Assembly (NCBI GenBank): GCA_002422315.1 | Contig: DIUJ01000050.1 | Location: 1-64,000 of the forward strand | Source of the DNA: Bacteroidetes bacterium UBA6161 | Lineage (GTDB): Bacteria; Bacteroidota; Bacteroidia; NS11-12g; UBA955 | Reading direction: 5' to 3' | DNA length: 64,000 bases | Shown here: positions 36,982 to 45,015 of the stretch, one piece after another | Position numbering within the stretch: position 1 is the stretch's first letter | Layout of the letters: each line of letters opens with the position of its first letter | The notes under the pieces: model-generated | Database searches by the model: none | Seen by the model: the letters and a program-made list of their open reading frames with translations, nothing else | Told to the model about the DNA's origin: nothing | Translations under genes and position numbers: made by a program

Positions 36982-38118
36982 CTACTTTTTTGCCAATTCT
37001 TCCTCTATCAATTTTTTCAAGGTTTCATAATCGTCAGGTTTGTTGCCCGAGCTGCGGTATAGTACCTCGCCACGAGAATTGATTAAGATTTTAGTAGGAA
37101 AAGCTTTTACATCAAATTTACTGATATACTCCTGACTGTCGTATAGCATATTGAGGTCTAGTTTAAATTTGGTTTTATATTCATCAATATCCTCTTGCTT
37201 ATCAAAAGAATACAATTCTACTTTTAATTGGTCTTCGGTAAAATTATTTCTAAGTTTTTGCATTACTTTAAAACTCTGGAAACAAGGGTTGCAACCTATA
37301 AACCAAAAATCGAGTAGGGTAAGGGCTTGGAATTCTTTCTTTGGGTCAAAGTTTTGTTGTAAGGAATCTCGCTTATGATTTCTTGCTTTTTGTCTCTTAT
37401 GCAATTGGATAGCAGCCTCTTTTAAATATAAATTTGTGGTATCTATAGGAAATATAGGGCAATTCTTTCTCTCTTCTCCATTTATATTAAAATATTCAAA
37501 CTCCAAGTGAAAAAATGCAGACTGCATATTACTTATGGAATTAATCTCTCTTATCAAAAGCGTTTTCTTTTCTATAAACAACCTAATGTTCTTTCCGTAT
37601 AATGAGTGTTTTAAATCAAAAATGTAAGTAGAATCATTTAATGACAAAAGATTTTCTTTGTGTTGTTTTTTTGTAAATAAAGTTCCATTCTCTAGTGGTG
37701 TAAAATATATGAGAGTTACAAAGTTTGTAGGAGGATTATACAAATACCTTTTCTTTTTCCAACCTTCAAATTTTGTAAAGCTATCAAAAAACAAATTGTA
37801 AGAATAGCTCCAAAAAGATTCATTTGCATTGGATTTTATTAATAGATTCAAAGTCTCGTCAATAGATATAACATTAGAACTATAAAGGAGTTTATTCTGT
37901 TTCTCTAATACCTTGCTTACCTCAAAGAAATGTTTAAAAACAACAATTCTCTGATGATTTGAACTCCAAGAAGAGTCTTTGATAGAAAAACCTAACTGTT
38001 TTATTTGTTTATAGGCATTTATTACATCTGCTACTTTGTGTTGGGCATGAATAAAGTTAGCAGAGATAAAAAGCCATAAGAGGAAAACACGGCGTTTAAA
38101 GTGGTAAAGTATTTTCAT
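36982..38118 (-). CDS. TlpA-like thioredoxin-domain protein, paralog 1
   Basis: 378 residues with a signal peptide ending near FIHAQ. The N-terminal 220 residues are a family-specific region of unknown role. The C-terminal thioredoxin domain has the redox motif CNPC at 276-279 (LLDFWFIGCNPCFQSF) and the cis-proline loop AFPTKILINSRGE. It should act as a periplasmic thiol-disulfide protein. Its last 150 residues and first 40 are nearly identical to paralog 4 (40590-41723), while the middle is clearly diverged. It belongs to a four-gene tandem array. Confidence 0.87.
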   Translation of the reverse strand: MKILYHFKRRVFLLWLFISANFIHAQHKVADVINAYKQIKQLGFSIKDSSWSSNHQRIVVFKHFFEVSKVLEKQNKLLYSSNVISIDETLNLLIKSNANESFWSYSYNLFFDSFTKFEGWKKKRYLYNPPTNFVTLIYFTPLENGTLFTKKQHKENLLSLNDSTYIFDLKHSLYGKNIRLFIEKKTLLIREINSISNMQSAFFHLEFEYFNINGEERKNCPIFPIDTTNLYLKEAAIQLHKRQKARNHKRDSLQQNFDPKKEFQALTLLDFWFIGCNPCFQSFKVMQKLRNNFTEDQLKVELYSFDKQEDIDEYKTKFKLDLNMLYDSQEYISKFDVKAFPTKILINSRGEVLYRSSGNKPDDYETLKKLIEEELAKK

Positions 38119-38162
38119 TTTGTAAAAATAGTAAATTTTTATTCCAAAAATCTAGAATGATT

Positions 38163-38179
38163 TGCGTTTTGAAAACGCA
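38163..38179. repeat. 17-bp perfect palindrome upstream of TlpA paralog 1
   Basis: TGCGTTTT-G-AAAACGCA lies 45 bp before the start of the downstream gene. It may be an operator or a small hairpin; it is not found before paralog 4. Confidence 0.5.
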
Positions 38180-38220
38180 TTGGCTGTAGTTCCTTTTGAA
38201 ACTATTAGGATAGTGTAGTG

Positions 38221-38243
38221 TCCGGTGTCTGAGCGAAGCCGAA
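38221..38243. repeat. dispersed 23-bp repeat, copy 1
   Basis: The core GGTGTCTGAGCGAAGCCGAA also occurs at 44480-44502 and 46461-46483, identical over 23 bp and in the same orientation. It is extragenic in all three places. Confidence 0.85.
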
Positions 38244-38258
38244 GACCCAAATTGGAGG

Positions 38259-39389
38259 CTACTTTTTTGCCAACTCTTCCTCTATCAATTTTTTCAAGGT
38301 TTCGTAATCGTCTAGTTTGTTGCCAGAGCTGCGGTAAAGTACCTCGCCACGGGAATTGATTAAAAGAAAGGTTGGGTTTTGACTTATTTTATAGTATTGA
38401 TGCAGATAGCTTGTGTCTTGTTCAAAAACTAGTTTTCTCTTATATTGTTTACTTAAAACTTCATTTCTTTCGATACTATTGTATGTTATCATTCTAAGCC
38501 CTATGCCTAGCTTTTTTAATTTATTCTTCTCTTTGGCTAAATGTATTATTAAATCTTCTTTCTTTTCGCATGTTTCTGTCCAAAAACAAAATAAAGTATA
38601 ATCCGTTGTATAGGCAGAAGGTGAATAATTATTTAAAATAGAATCTTTATATGCTGATTGGTTTAAGTTGTCTTGCTTGACTTTGGCAATTTTATTAATC
38701 CAAAATGTATTGTTTGAGGAATAAGGTAACAAAGAGTCGATTTCTTGGATATTGTCAAATTCGTATATTGCTTTGTAATTAAGTTTTTTAACTTCTATCA
38801 TTCCAATATTAGAATTTTTTCTATCTAGACTTAACCTGCATTTCTCACCAAATAATTTAAAGTCTGTTTCATAAACTTGTGATTTTTTATTCAAGCGATA
38901 GTTTAGTTTTTTGTTTAGAATTTCTTTTGCAAAAGGACCAATCTTAAATAACATAAAAACATACTGTTCGAAATTCATTCTTAAATCTTCCTGATTTAAA
39001 GTAGGAGTGTAAAACGTTGTGTCAAATGTATATTTAGTTTGGTTATATCTAATCAGGTGCTTATCACTCGATTTTATATATGATAATCTGTTGTTGTTTA
39101 AAACGGATACTGTAAGATTTTTATAACTAAAACTATCTAAATTGGAGTTATGAATATTTACAAAATGAGTCGTTGTATCCATTTTCTTAGCGTATGGATT
39201 ATAGACAATTTGTGTAATTTTTACATTAATGTTTTCTTCTTTTATTTTTGAGATATGACTAATAATTAGGTTATTGTTAGAATAGCTCGCAAGACTGTAA
39301 AAGAAAAATAAGGCAATAAAAAGACAGAGTTTAGTCTTAAAAATTCCGAATAGATGAAAGTTCCTTATAAAGTGCTTAAGAGTTTTCAT
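38259..39389 (-). CDS. TlpA-like paralog 2 with altered redox motif
   Basis: 376 residues with an N-terminal hydrophobic export signal. The family layout is kept, but where paralog 1 has CNPC this protein has C-E-K-K (FWTETCEKKED). It keeps only the first Cys, so it cannot be a normal dithiol thioredoxin. The cis-proline region remains (NPTFLLINSRGE). Its final 34 residues are almost identical to paralogs 1 and 4, although the rest is strongly diverged. That points to gene conversion of the 3' end. It may be a binding protein or a monothiol enzyme. Confidence 0.82.
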   Translation of the reverse strand: MKTLKHFIRNFHLFGIFKTKLCLFIALFFFYSLASYSNNNLIISHISKIKEENINVKITQIVYNPYAKKMDTTTHFVNIHNSNLDSFSYKNLTVSVLNNNRLSYIKSSDKHLIRYNQTKYTFDTTFYTPTLNQEDLRMNFEQYVFMLFKIGPFAKEILNKKLNYRLNKKSQVYETDFKLFGEKCRLSLDRKNSNIGMIEVKKLNYKAIYEFDNIQEIDSLLPYSSNNTFWINKIAKVKQDNLNQSAYKDSILNNYSPSAYTTDYTLFCFWTETCEKKEDLIIHLAKEKNKLKKLGIGLRMITYNSIERNEVLSKQYKRKLVFEQDTSYLHQYYKISQNPTFLLINSRGEVLYRSSGNKLDDYETLKKLIEEELAKK

Positions 39390-39416
39390 TTTGTAAAAAT
39401 AAAGAAAGAAGCAAAT

Positions 39417-40545
39417 CTACTCTTTTTGTAAATATGCTTTTATGAATTTATTAAGTTCCTCGTCACCTTCCTTAGTATTGCCTATTTGCCTTAGCAGTTC
39501 ATTACCTTCTGAGTCAAAAAGAATTTTTGTGGGGAATGCCCCCTATTTTATATGCTTGAGTTTTACGGTAGGCACTATCTTTCTCCATTTGAAAAGTATA
39601 GTTTTTGAACTTTTTAAAGTTTTGTATAGCTATAGGCTCGTCATAGGGATTGTATGCTACGATTTCTAATTGGCTATTGGAAAAAGAATCGCGAAGCGAT
39701 TGAACAAAGGGCATCCCTATGAGGCATGGTCTACAGCCAATAAACCAAAAATCGTACAACAAAAGTGTAGACTCCGAGCGGGTTTCTTTTTTTATAGAGA
39801 GAGTATCTATTTCTACTCGCTTTGTTCTTGGAATTGCCCTCATGCTATCTCTTAGGCTATTAAACTCAAAAGGCAGAATCTCTGCTTCTACTTTTTTGTA
39901 ATCTACTCTCCCTTTAGACTTACTTACACTGTAATAGTAGTCGTAAATGTAGGTAGTATAAATTGTATCTCCCTCCAATTGCCTCGTATAAAACTGAACG
40001 CTATCTATCAAAAGCGTCTTTTTATTGATCCAATATACATGGGATTTACTTTTATTGGTCAAACTATAGTTTTCTCCACTCCCTTTTAGTTTTTGTACTA
40101 AAACATAAGGATAATAAAAACATGAAGAAAACGGATTTTGGTAACCATACAAATTCGTAGAACCTACTACACGGCTGCATTTATCCCATTTGCCAAGATA
40201 GTTTGGCCAATTATCTGTACTATCATTCCAATGCATGTATACCTTAGAAAAGGAGTCCTTGGGCCCTGTTTTTTCTGTAACGGTATAGTTTTTATAGTAA
40301 TACAACATCCCTATATGTTGCATGTCAAATTTTTTGGCATTTTCCTCCCTGTATTGCTTTACATAATAAGAACTCCATTTGGGTTCTTGATTAAACATAT
40401 CTGTGGTTTTTGAAATTACTTTTAAAAAAAGTGTGTCCATTTCCATATACTGCTTATATACATCTAAATACCTTATTGGTTTGGGACTTTTTGCGCCCAA
40501 ACCAATAAGTACAATGAACAAGAATATATAGGTGATGTATTTCAT
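39417..40545 (-). pseudogene. TlpA-like paralog 3, frameshifted near the 3' end
   Basis: The reading frame runs from 40545 with a signal peptide and an intact CRPC motif (FWFIGCRPCLIGM), then stops at 39514, giving 343 residues. A run of five C bases at 39539-39543 explains this. With four, the frame continues GAFPTKILFDSEGNELLRQI to a stop at 39417-39419, restoring the family C terminus including the cis-proline loop. As written, the protein lacks that conserved loop. It could be a recent pseudogene, a phase-variable tract or an assembly error. Confidence 0.78.
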
Positions 40546-40589
40546 TTTAAATTACAAAGTTAAAAAAATAATTTACTCCTCTCCCCTAG

Positions 40590-41723
40590 CTACTTTTTTG
40601 CCAATTCTTCCTCTATCAATTTTTTCAAGGTTTCGTAATCGTCAGGTTTGTTGCCAGAGCTGCGGTAAAGTACCTCCCCACGGGCGTTAATTAAGATTTT
40701 AGTAGGAAAAGCTTTTACATCAAATTTACCGACATACTCCTGACTGTCGTATAGCATATTGAGGTCTAGTTTAAATTTGGTTTTGTATTCATCAATATCC
40801 TCTTGCTTATCAAAAGAATACAACTCTACTTTTAATTGGTCTTCGGTAAAATCATTTCTAAGTTTTTGCATTACTTTAAAACTCTGGAAACAAGGGTTGC
40901 AACCTATAAACCAAAAATCTAGTAGGGTAAGGGCTTGGAATTCTTTCTTTGGGTCAAAGTTTTGTTGTAAGGAATCTCGCTTATGATTTCTTGCTTTTTG
41001 TCTCTTATGCAATTGGATAGCAGCCTCTTTCAAGAATAAATTTGTGGTATCTATAGGAAATACAGGGCATTCCTTTTTATTTTCCCCATTTACATTAAAG
41101 TATTCAAACTGTATGTTGAAATACTTTGAAGGCTTTTTGCTTATAGAAGTAATTTCCCTTATCAACAGTGTTTTCTTGTCTATAAACAGCCTGACCCTGT
41201 TTCTATCTACAAGCAGTCTCAAATCAAAAGCATAGGTAGAATCATTTAAAGAAATCAGGTTTTTATCCTCTTGTTTTTTTGAGAAAAGGGTGCCTTCTTC
41301 AAAAGGGGTATGGTAAATTAGGCTCCAGAAGTTTGTAGGTGGTCTATAAAGATAAAATTCCTTGTCCCATGGTTCTATTTTTGTAAAGGTATCAAAAAAC
41401 AAGTTAAAGGAATAGCTCCAAAAAGTATCTATCGCATTTGATTTGACAAGGTTGAACCTATCATCGATCATTAAAACATCTGCATTGTATAAGAATTTAT
41501 TGGTTTTATCTGATACCTTTCTTACTTCAAAAAATTCTTTAAAAACAACTATCTTTTTGTCTTCATCGCTCCAAGAGGAGTCTTTAATAGAAAAATCTAG
41601 CTGTTTTATTTGTTTATATGCATTTATTACATCTGCTACTTTGTGTTGGGCATGAATAAAGTTAGCAGTAATTAAAAGCCATAAGAGGAAAACATGGCGT
41701 TTAAAGTGGTAAAGTATTTTCAT
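40590..41723 (-). CDS. TlpA-like thioredoxin-domain protein, paralog 4
   Basis: 377 residues, signal peptide to about FIHAQ, and CNPC at 275-278 in a C-terminal thioredoxin domain. It is the closest relative of paralog 1: both ends and the 3' untranslated bases are nearly the same, with roughly half-diverged sequence between residues 45 and 220. The start is preceded by the same TTTCATTTTGTAAAAATA context as paralogs 1 and 2. It is probably periplasmic; partners are unknown. Confidence 0.87.
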   Translation of the reverse strand: MKILYHFKRHVFLLWLLITANFIHAQHKVADVINAYKQIKQLDFSIKDSSWSDEDKKIVVFKEFFEVRKVSDKTNKFLYNADVLMIDDRFNLVKSNAIDTFWSYSFNLFFDTFTKIEPWDKEFYLYRPPTNFWSLIYHTPFEEGTLFSKKQEDKNLISLNDSTYAFDLRLLVDRNRVRLFIDKKTLLIREITSISKKPSKYFNIQFEYFNVNGENKKECPVFPIDTTNLFLKEAAIQLHKRQKARNHKRDSLQQNFDPKKEFQALTLLDFWFIGCNPCFQSFKVMQKLRNDFTEDQLKVELYSFDKQEDIDEYKTKFKLDLNMLYDSQEYVGKFDVKAFPTKILINARGEVLYRSSGNKPDDYETLKKLIEEELAKK

Positions 41724-41752
41724 TTTGTAAAAATAGTATTTATCAAATAATT

Positions 41753-43099
41753 TTAATTTAGTTTATATACTGCTCTTATTAGAAGGCCTCTGGCAATACC
41801 AGAGCCAAATGGTTCAAACTTCTCATCTCCTTCTCTAAATTTCGTTAAATTCTGAAAAGTATATACTGAACCCATCGATCTCAATTGCAATGAAAAATTA
41901 TGGTTGACTTTTTTAAACAATCTCAATGGTTTGTATATAAATGTGTAAGCACCAAAAACCTGCATAGTCTTAAAAGCAAAATTATATTCTAAGTCGTTGG
42001 GTTCAGAAAGTAATTCAACTTTACCGTTAAAATAAGATAATCCAAGTGAAGTGGAAAATGAAAATCTATTTAAGCCACGCATAAACTTTGGATAAACAGA
42101 AATAAATGCACTTAGCCTATCTGATGATTGTATATCAAAAACATCTGTTGGATTAGAGGATCGTAGGCCAATATAACCTAGATTTACTGACAAACGACGT
42201 TTAATAAAATATTCCAAATCTGTATTAATAACCATATAGTTAATAGTAGTACTTGACGTATTATTTTCATAATACACAGGCCTCCGATTAAAACCCAGGC
42301 CTGCATGAATGCTTTTTTCTTTATACAGCTGGTCAAAAGTAGATATACGAAACTTTTCAGGAATTTCCTTGTTGACTTGTTTTGCAAGAGGGCTTAATTG
42401 GTATTTTATGCCGAAAGTTAAAAAATTACTATTCGCAAACCTAGGATTATAAGGTGGCTTATTAATGTCGAAACCGCTCTCAAGTCTATTGATATAATAT
42501 GTAGGGATGCTGTATATCAATTGTCCAGAAAACCTACTAGTGGGAAGATGGAATCTATTTTTAGGATAAAATTGTACAATAAAACCTGCATTTACACTTG
42601 CATCAGAAATATCTATTTTATTGGTAGAATTTATAAATCCACCTTTTACATAGGAACGATTAAATACACCAAATACTCCTATATTATAGAGGATAGAAGA
42701 GTGTTTGGGGTTTATTTGAAAAAACTTGGGATAATAAGCTACGCCTATACCCAAAAGAGGATTAAAAGAAGATAATTTTCTTCTTTCCGTTTGTGAAAAG
42801 GTAGTATCAATTTTTGAAGTACTATAATAGTGAGTTAAAGCTGCATATCCCAAAACGGATAATCGATTTGCTAAAAAGTATTCAACATTAATTGATGCAG
42901 AGTTATTAATACCAAAATGGGTTTCATTTACATCAATATGAATAGAAGTATTTTGAGGCAAAAATCCAAAGCCTGAATAGCATGTCCCTTTTTTTAAAGC
43001 GAAGTGACTAAAATTTTGTATTGAAGTATCTTCCGAATAGGAAAAAAAAGGCATGAAAAATGCTAAACAGAGCCAAAGTATTTTTGCTCTGTTTAGCAT
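41753..43099 (-). CDS. outer membrane protein with two tandem barrel-like modules
   Basis: 448 residues. I start at the ATG at 43099, which gives a signal peptide (ILWLCLAFFMPFFSYS); the longer frame is derived from the repeat element upstream. Two modules share a pattern. The first has YFLANRLSVLGYAAL with LSSFNPLLGIGVAYYPKFF. The second, from about residue 260, has YFIKRRLSVNLGYIGLRSS with LSAFISVYPKFM. Each looks like an 8-10 strand barrel, so this may be an internal duplication. The function is unknown. Confidence 0.72.
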   Translation of the reverse strand: MLNRAKILWLCLAFFMPFFSYSEDTSIQNFSHFALKKGTCYSGFGFLPQNTSIHIDVNETHFGINNSASINVEYFLANRLSVLGYAALTHYYSTSKIDTTFSQTERRKLSSFNPLLGIGVAYYPKFFQINPKHSSILYNIGVFGVFNRSYVKGGFINSTNKIDISDASVNAGFIVQFYPKNRFHLPTSRFSGQLIYSIPTYYINRLESGFDINKPPYNPRFANSNFLTFGIKYQLSPLAKQVNKEIPEKFRISTFDQLYKEKSIHAGLGFNRRPVYYENNTSSTTINYMVINTDLEYFIKRRLSVNLGYIGLRSSNPTDVFDIQSSDRLSAFISVYPKFMRGLNRFSFSTSLGLSYFNGKVELLSEPNDLEYNFAFKTMQVFGAYTFIYKPLRLFKKVNHNFSLQLRSMGSVYTFQNLTKFREGDEKFEPFGSGIARGLLIRAVYKLN

Positions 43100-43111
43100 G
43101 AATAGACTCAC

Positions 43112-43285
43112 GCTCTCGCTCGCATCTTTAGAGTGTGAAATTTCTTTGCTTCTGGCATCTATATTACTTATCTTCATATTTGTACTATTTTTAGTGGGCT
43201 CGCTATATTTGCACTGCTATATTTATAATGTTCAGCTTTAAAAACATAGCCAATGCTATATCGCTCGCAAGATGCGAGCGAGAGC
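43112..43285. mobile_element. MITE-like element A (174 bp, 17-bp terminal inverted repeats)
   Basis: The left end GCTCTCGCTCGCATCTT (43112-43128) is the exact reverse complement of the right end (43269-43285). The right end overlaps a hairpin CGCTCGCA-AGA-TGCGAGCG. The left 130 bp are nearly identical to element B. There is no coding capacity. It lies 44 bp after the stop of the downstream-strand barrel gene (43330-44151). Confidence 0.8.
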
Positions 43286-43329
43286 GATGGGAAATGCGAT
43301 TCAAAATCACAAACAAATATTTTTGCATG

Positions 43330-44151
43330 TTATAACTTTTGTTTGCTACCCAAGGGGTCTCTTATATTTTTGAATGAGGTTTCTGCAAAATAGTACTTAA
43401 AAAAAACAGATACTTCTAAACTCCTTCCAAAATTTTGATGTTTAAAGTTATGTAATTCTCCTGTTTCTCTGTCCATTACGAAAATATCTCTTTCTATAAG
43501 TTTTTGGGATGTAGGAAAATGGAATTGAAGATTAATTCCTATGGCCTTTTTTCTAGAAAAATTATATTGTCCTTCAATACCTAATACAGGCCTGAAGCCA
43601 CTATAATAATTTTCTACGCTATCCCAAAATTTAAAGAAAGTTTGGTCGTTATTTCTTCCTACGCTTCTCCAATCATTAGAGTTGGGTATAAATCTAATAT
43701 CACTTTTTCGAAAATAGTTTAATGATACGGTACTCATAACTTGAATATTTCTTGCTTTATAATATATATAACCATATTTAAGTCCTGTACTAAACCTGGT
43801 AGATAAAAATGTCAAACCACCACCTTTCGTATATTCTGATTTGTCATGATACCCATCCCCTTTGTGATGAAAAACTCCTTTAATTACAGGATTATCGCTC
43901 TGCCTAAAAACAGAAATATGGTGCCTTTTATATTCCACACCAACTTTGATAGGATAAGAGGGATAAGAGGCCAATCTTTCGTAATAATACTCCTTTATTT
44001 GCTCTCGAGAAAGTGTAGCACCCGACTGTATATAGTTAAATTGCATCATTGTAGAATAATGTAGCTCTGCAAAATACTTCCAAGTTTGTGCATTCCCCAA
44101 ACTTGGAAGTATTAAAATAACCAGTAGTGCTCTATAGGATTTAATAGCCAT
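43330..44151 (-). CDS. probable outer membrane barrel protein
   Basis: 273 residues with a signal peptide (LLVILILPSLGNAQ). The mature part is rich in aromatic residues and alternating strands (FSTGLKYGYIYYKA, FRPVLGIEGQYNFSRKKAIG) and ends with FGRSLEVSVFFKYYF plus a short tail. It is not a recognised family. The gene lies 31 bp downstream of the short XRE gene copy and is followed by element A, so it looks like the cargo of one module in the repeat-bounded array. Confidence 0.7.
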   Translation of the reverse strand: MAIKSYRALLVILILPSLGNAQTWKYFAELHYSTMMQFNYIQSGATLSREQIKEYYYERLASYPSYPIKVGVEYKRHHISVFRQSDNPVIKGVFHHKGDGYHDKSEYTKGGGLTFLSTRFSTGLKYGYIYYKARNIQVMSTVSLNYFRKSDIRFIPNSNDWRSVGRNNDQTFFKFWDSVENYYSGFRPVLGIEGQYNFSRKKAIGINLQFHFPTSQKLIERDIFVMDRETGELHNFKHQNFGRSLEVSVFFKYYFAETSFKNIRDPLGSKQKL

Positions 44152-44182
44152 GTATTATTCTGCCTGCTAGTGTATACAAAAA

Positions 44183-44377
44183 TTAGCTAGAAGGCATGTC
44201 TAGCTCTTGTGCAATACTTTCTATAATATTTATACTTAAATCCACTTCGCCTTTTTCTACGCGTTGTAGCCAGTTTTGGCTCTTTCCTAATTTATTTGCA
44301 AGACCATCTTGCGAATAGCTCCGAACTGCACGTGCTACACGTATATTTTCTCCAATTAGCTTTAAATCCAGTTTCAT
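44183..44377 (-). CDS. XRE-family regulator, truncated copy
   Basis: 64 residues consisting of a helix-turn-helix domain only (YSQDGLANKLGKSQNWLQRV). The ATG at 44377 is 5 nt after a TATATTTG box. The copy at 46020-46358 is almost identical through DMPSS, but here the next codon CAA has become TAA, removing the C-terminal 48 residues. The sequence after the stop still resembles the longer copy for a few codons. It might still bind DNA but would lack the C-terminal helical part. It is directly upstream of the barrel gene. Confidence 0.78.
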   Translation of the reverse strand: MKLDLKLIGENIRVARAVRSYSQDGLANKLGKSQNWLQRVEKGEVDLSINIIESIAQELDMPSS

Positions 44378-44382
44378 TGTTG

Positions 44383-44390
44383 CAAATATA
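44383..44390 (-). promoter_or_regulatory. TATATTTG -7 box of the truncated XRE gene
   Basis: An exact match on the minus strand with CAACA and then the ATG. The matching box of the second copy is at 46364-46371. A leaderless transcript is likely. Confidence 0.6.
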
Positions 44391-44413
44391 GAGAGTGGAA
44401 AATCGAAAATAAA

Positions 44414-44427
44414 TAGAACAAGTTCTA
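44414..44427. promoter_or_regulatory. TAGAAC-AA-GTTCTA dyad in the XRE promoter, copy 1
   Basis: A perfect inverted repeat centred about 30 bp upstream of the -7 box, with another GAAC half-site nearby. It is conserved in copy 2 at 46395-46408. It is a probable autoregulatory operator. Confidence 0.5.
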
Positions 44428-44479
44428 ATTTTAAGAACGGACAGGGAATGAAAATGCGATTCAAACTAGACCTTAAGCG

Positions 44480-44502
44480 TCCGGTGTCTGAGCGAAGCCG
44501 AA
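44480..44502. repeat. dispersed 23-bp repeat, copy 2
   Basis: Identical to 38221-38243 and 46461-46483; it lies between the XRE promoter and element B. Confidence 0.85.
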
Positions 44503-44519
44503 AACAGTAATTTGAAGCT

Positions 44520-44946
44520 GCTCTCGCTCGCATCTTGAGAGTGTGAAATTTCTTTGCCTATGGCATCTATATTACTTATCTTCATATTTGTACTATTTTT
44601 AGTGGGCTCGCTATATTTGCACTGCTATATTTATAATGTTCAGCTTCTGAAATATAGCCATCTCTTACAGGGGTAGCGGCCAGTGGATGGTGATACGTCA
44701 ATCCCTAAGAAACTTTAGGAGGGATACAAAATATAACATTTTCTTATACGTCAGAGGCGGTTTACTAGTTCACTCGCAAGATGCCATAAGTGTACGAAAG
44801 ATAAAGTTTTGCTAAAAGCTAGTTATATTTCGTGAAGAATAAAAACAAAACCATATATAAATGCCAAGTGTATACTTTGTGATTTTAGTAAGAAAAGTAA
44901 TCTTAAAAGGACTTCCGTACACTTATGGCAAGATGCGAGTGAGAGC
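44520..44946. mobile_element. MITE-like element B (427 bp, interrupted)
   Basis: The left terminal repeat GCTCTCGCTCGCATCTT is at 44520-44536. The right one at 44930-44946 has one mismatch. The left 130 bp match element A, and the right part (CAGAGGCGG to the end) matches element C. A 145-bp element with its own inverted repeats and a 7-bp target duplication sits inside the right end; without it, B would be 275 bp. It lies 69 bp after the stop of the lipoprotein gene. Confidence 0.8.
44784..44928. mobile_element. nested MITE-like element D (145 bp) with 7-bp target duplication
   Basis: Terminal inverted repeats CCATAAGTGTACGAAAG and CTTCCGTACACTTATGG match at 16 of 17 positions. The flanks are direct repeats CAAGATG at 44777-44783 and 44929-44935. 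Removing the element and one flank restores the terminal hairpin of element B. No ORF is present, so it must have been moved by a transposase encoded elsewhere. Confidence 0.85.
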
Positions 44947-44968
44947 GGGTGATAGAGGTATCACCCGC
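44945..44968. repeat. perfect 10-bp hairpin abutting element B
   Basis: GCGGGTGATA-GAGG-TATCACCCGC. It overlaps the last two bases of the element's terminal repeat and lies 3' of the lipoprotein gene. There is no T run, so it is not a typical terminator. Confidence 0.75.
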
Positions 44969-45015
44969 AATGGCAGGAAAAACAGTTCTAAATCATCGAT
45001 AATTTAATAGAAGAA

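Noticed and set aside
39442..39669. Plus-strand ORF of 75 residues in the TlpA array
   Set aside because: Antisense shadow of the frameshifted paralog 3.
43100..43177. Longer start for the double-barrel gene (26 extra residues)
   Set aside because: The extension is encoded by the left end of element A and would come before an otherwise normal signal peptide.
44378..44533. Longer N-terminal extension of the XRE protein
   Set aside because: It would read through the promoter box, the dyad and the 23-bp repeat; the normal XRE start is at 44377.
44945..44968. Terminator of the lipoprotein gene
   Set aside because: A perfect stem but no T run on the minus strand, so kept only as a hairpin.
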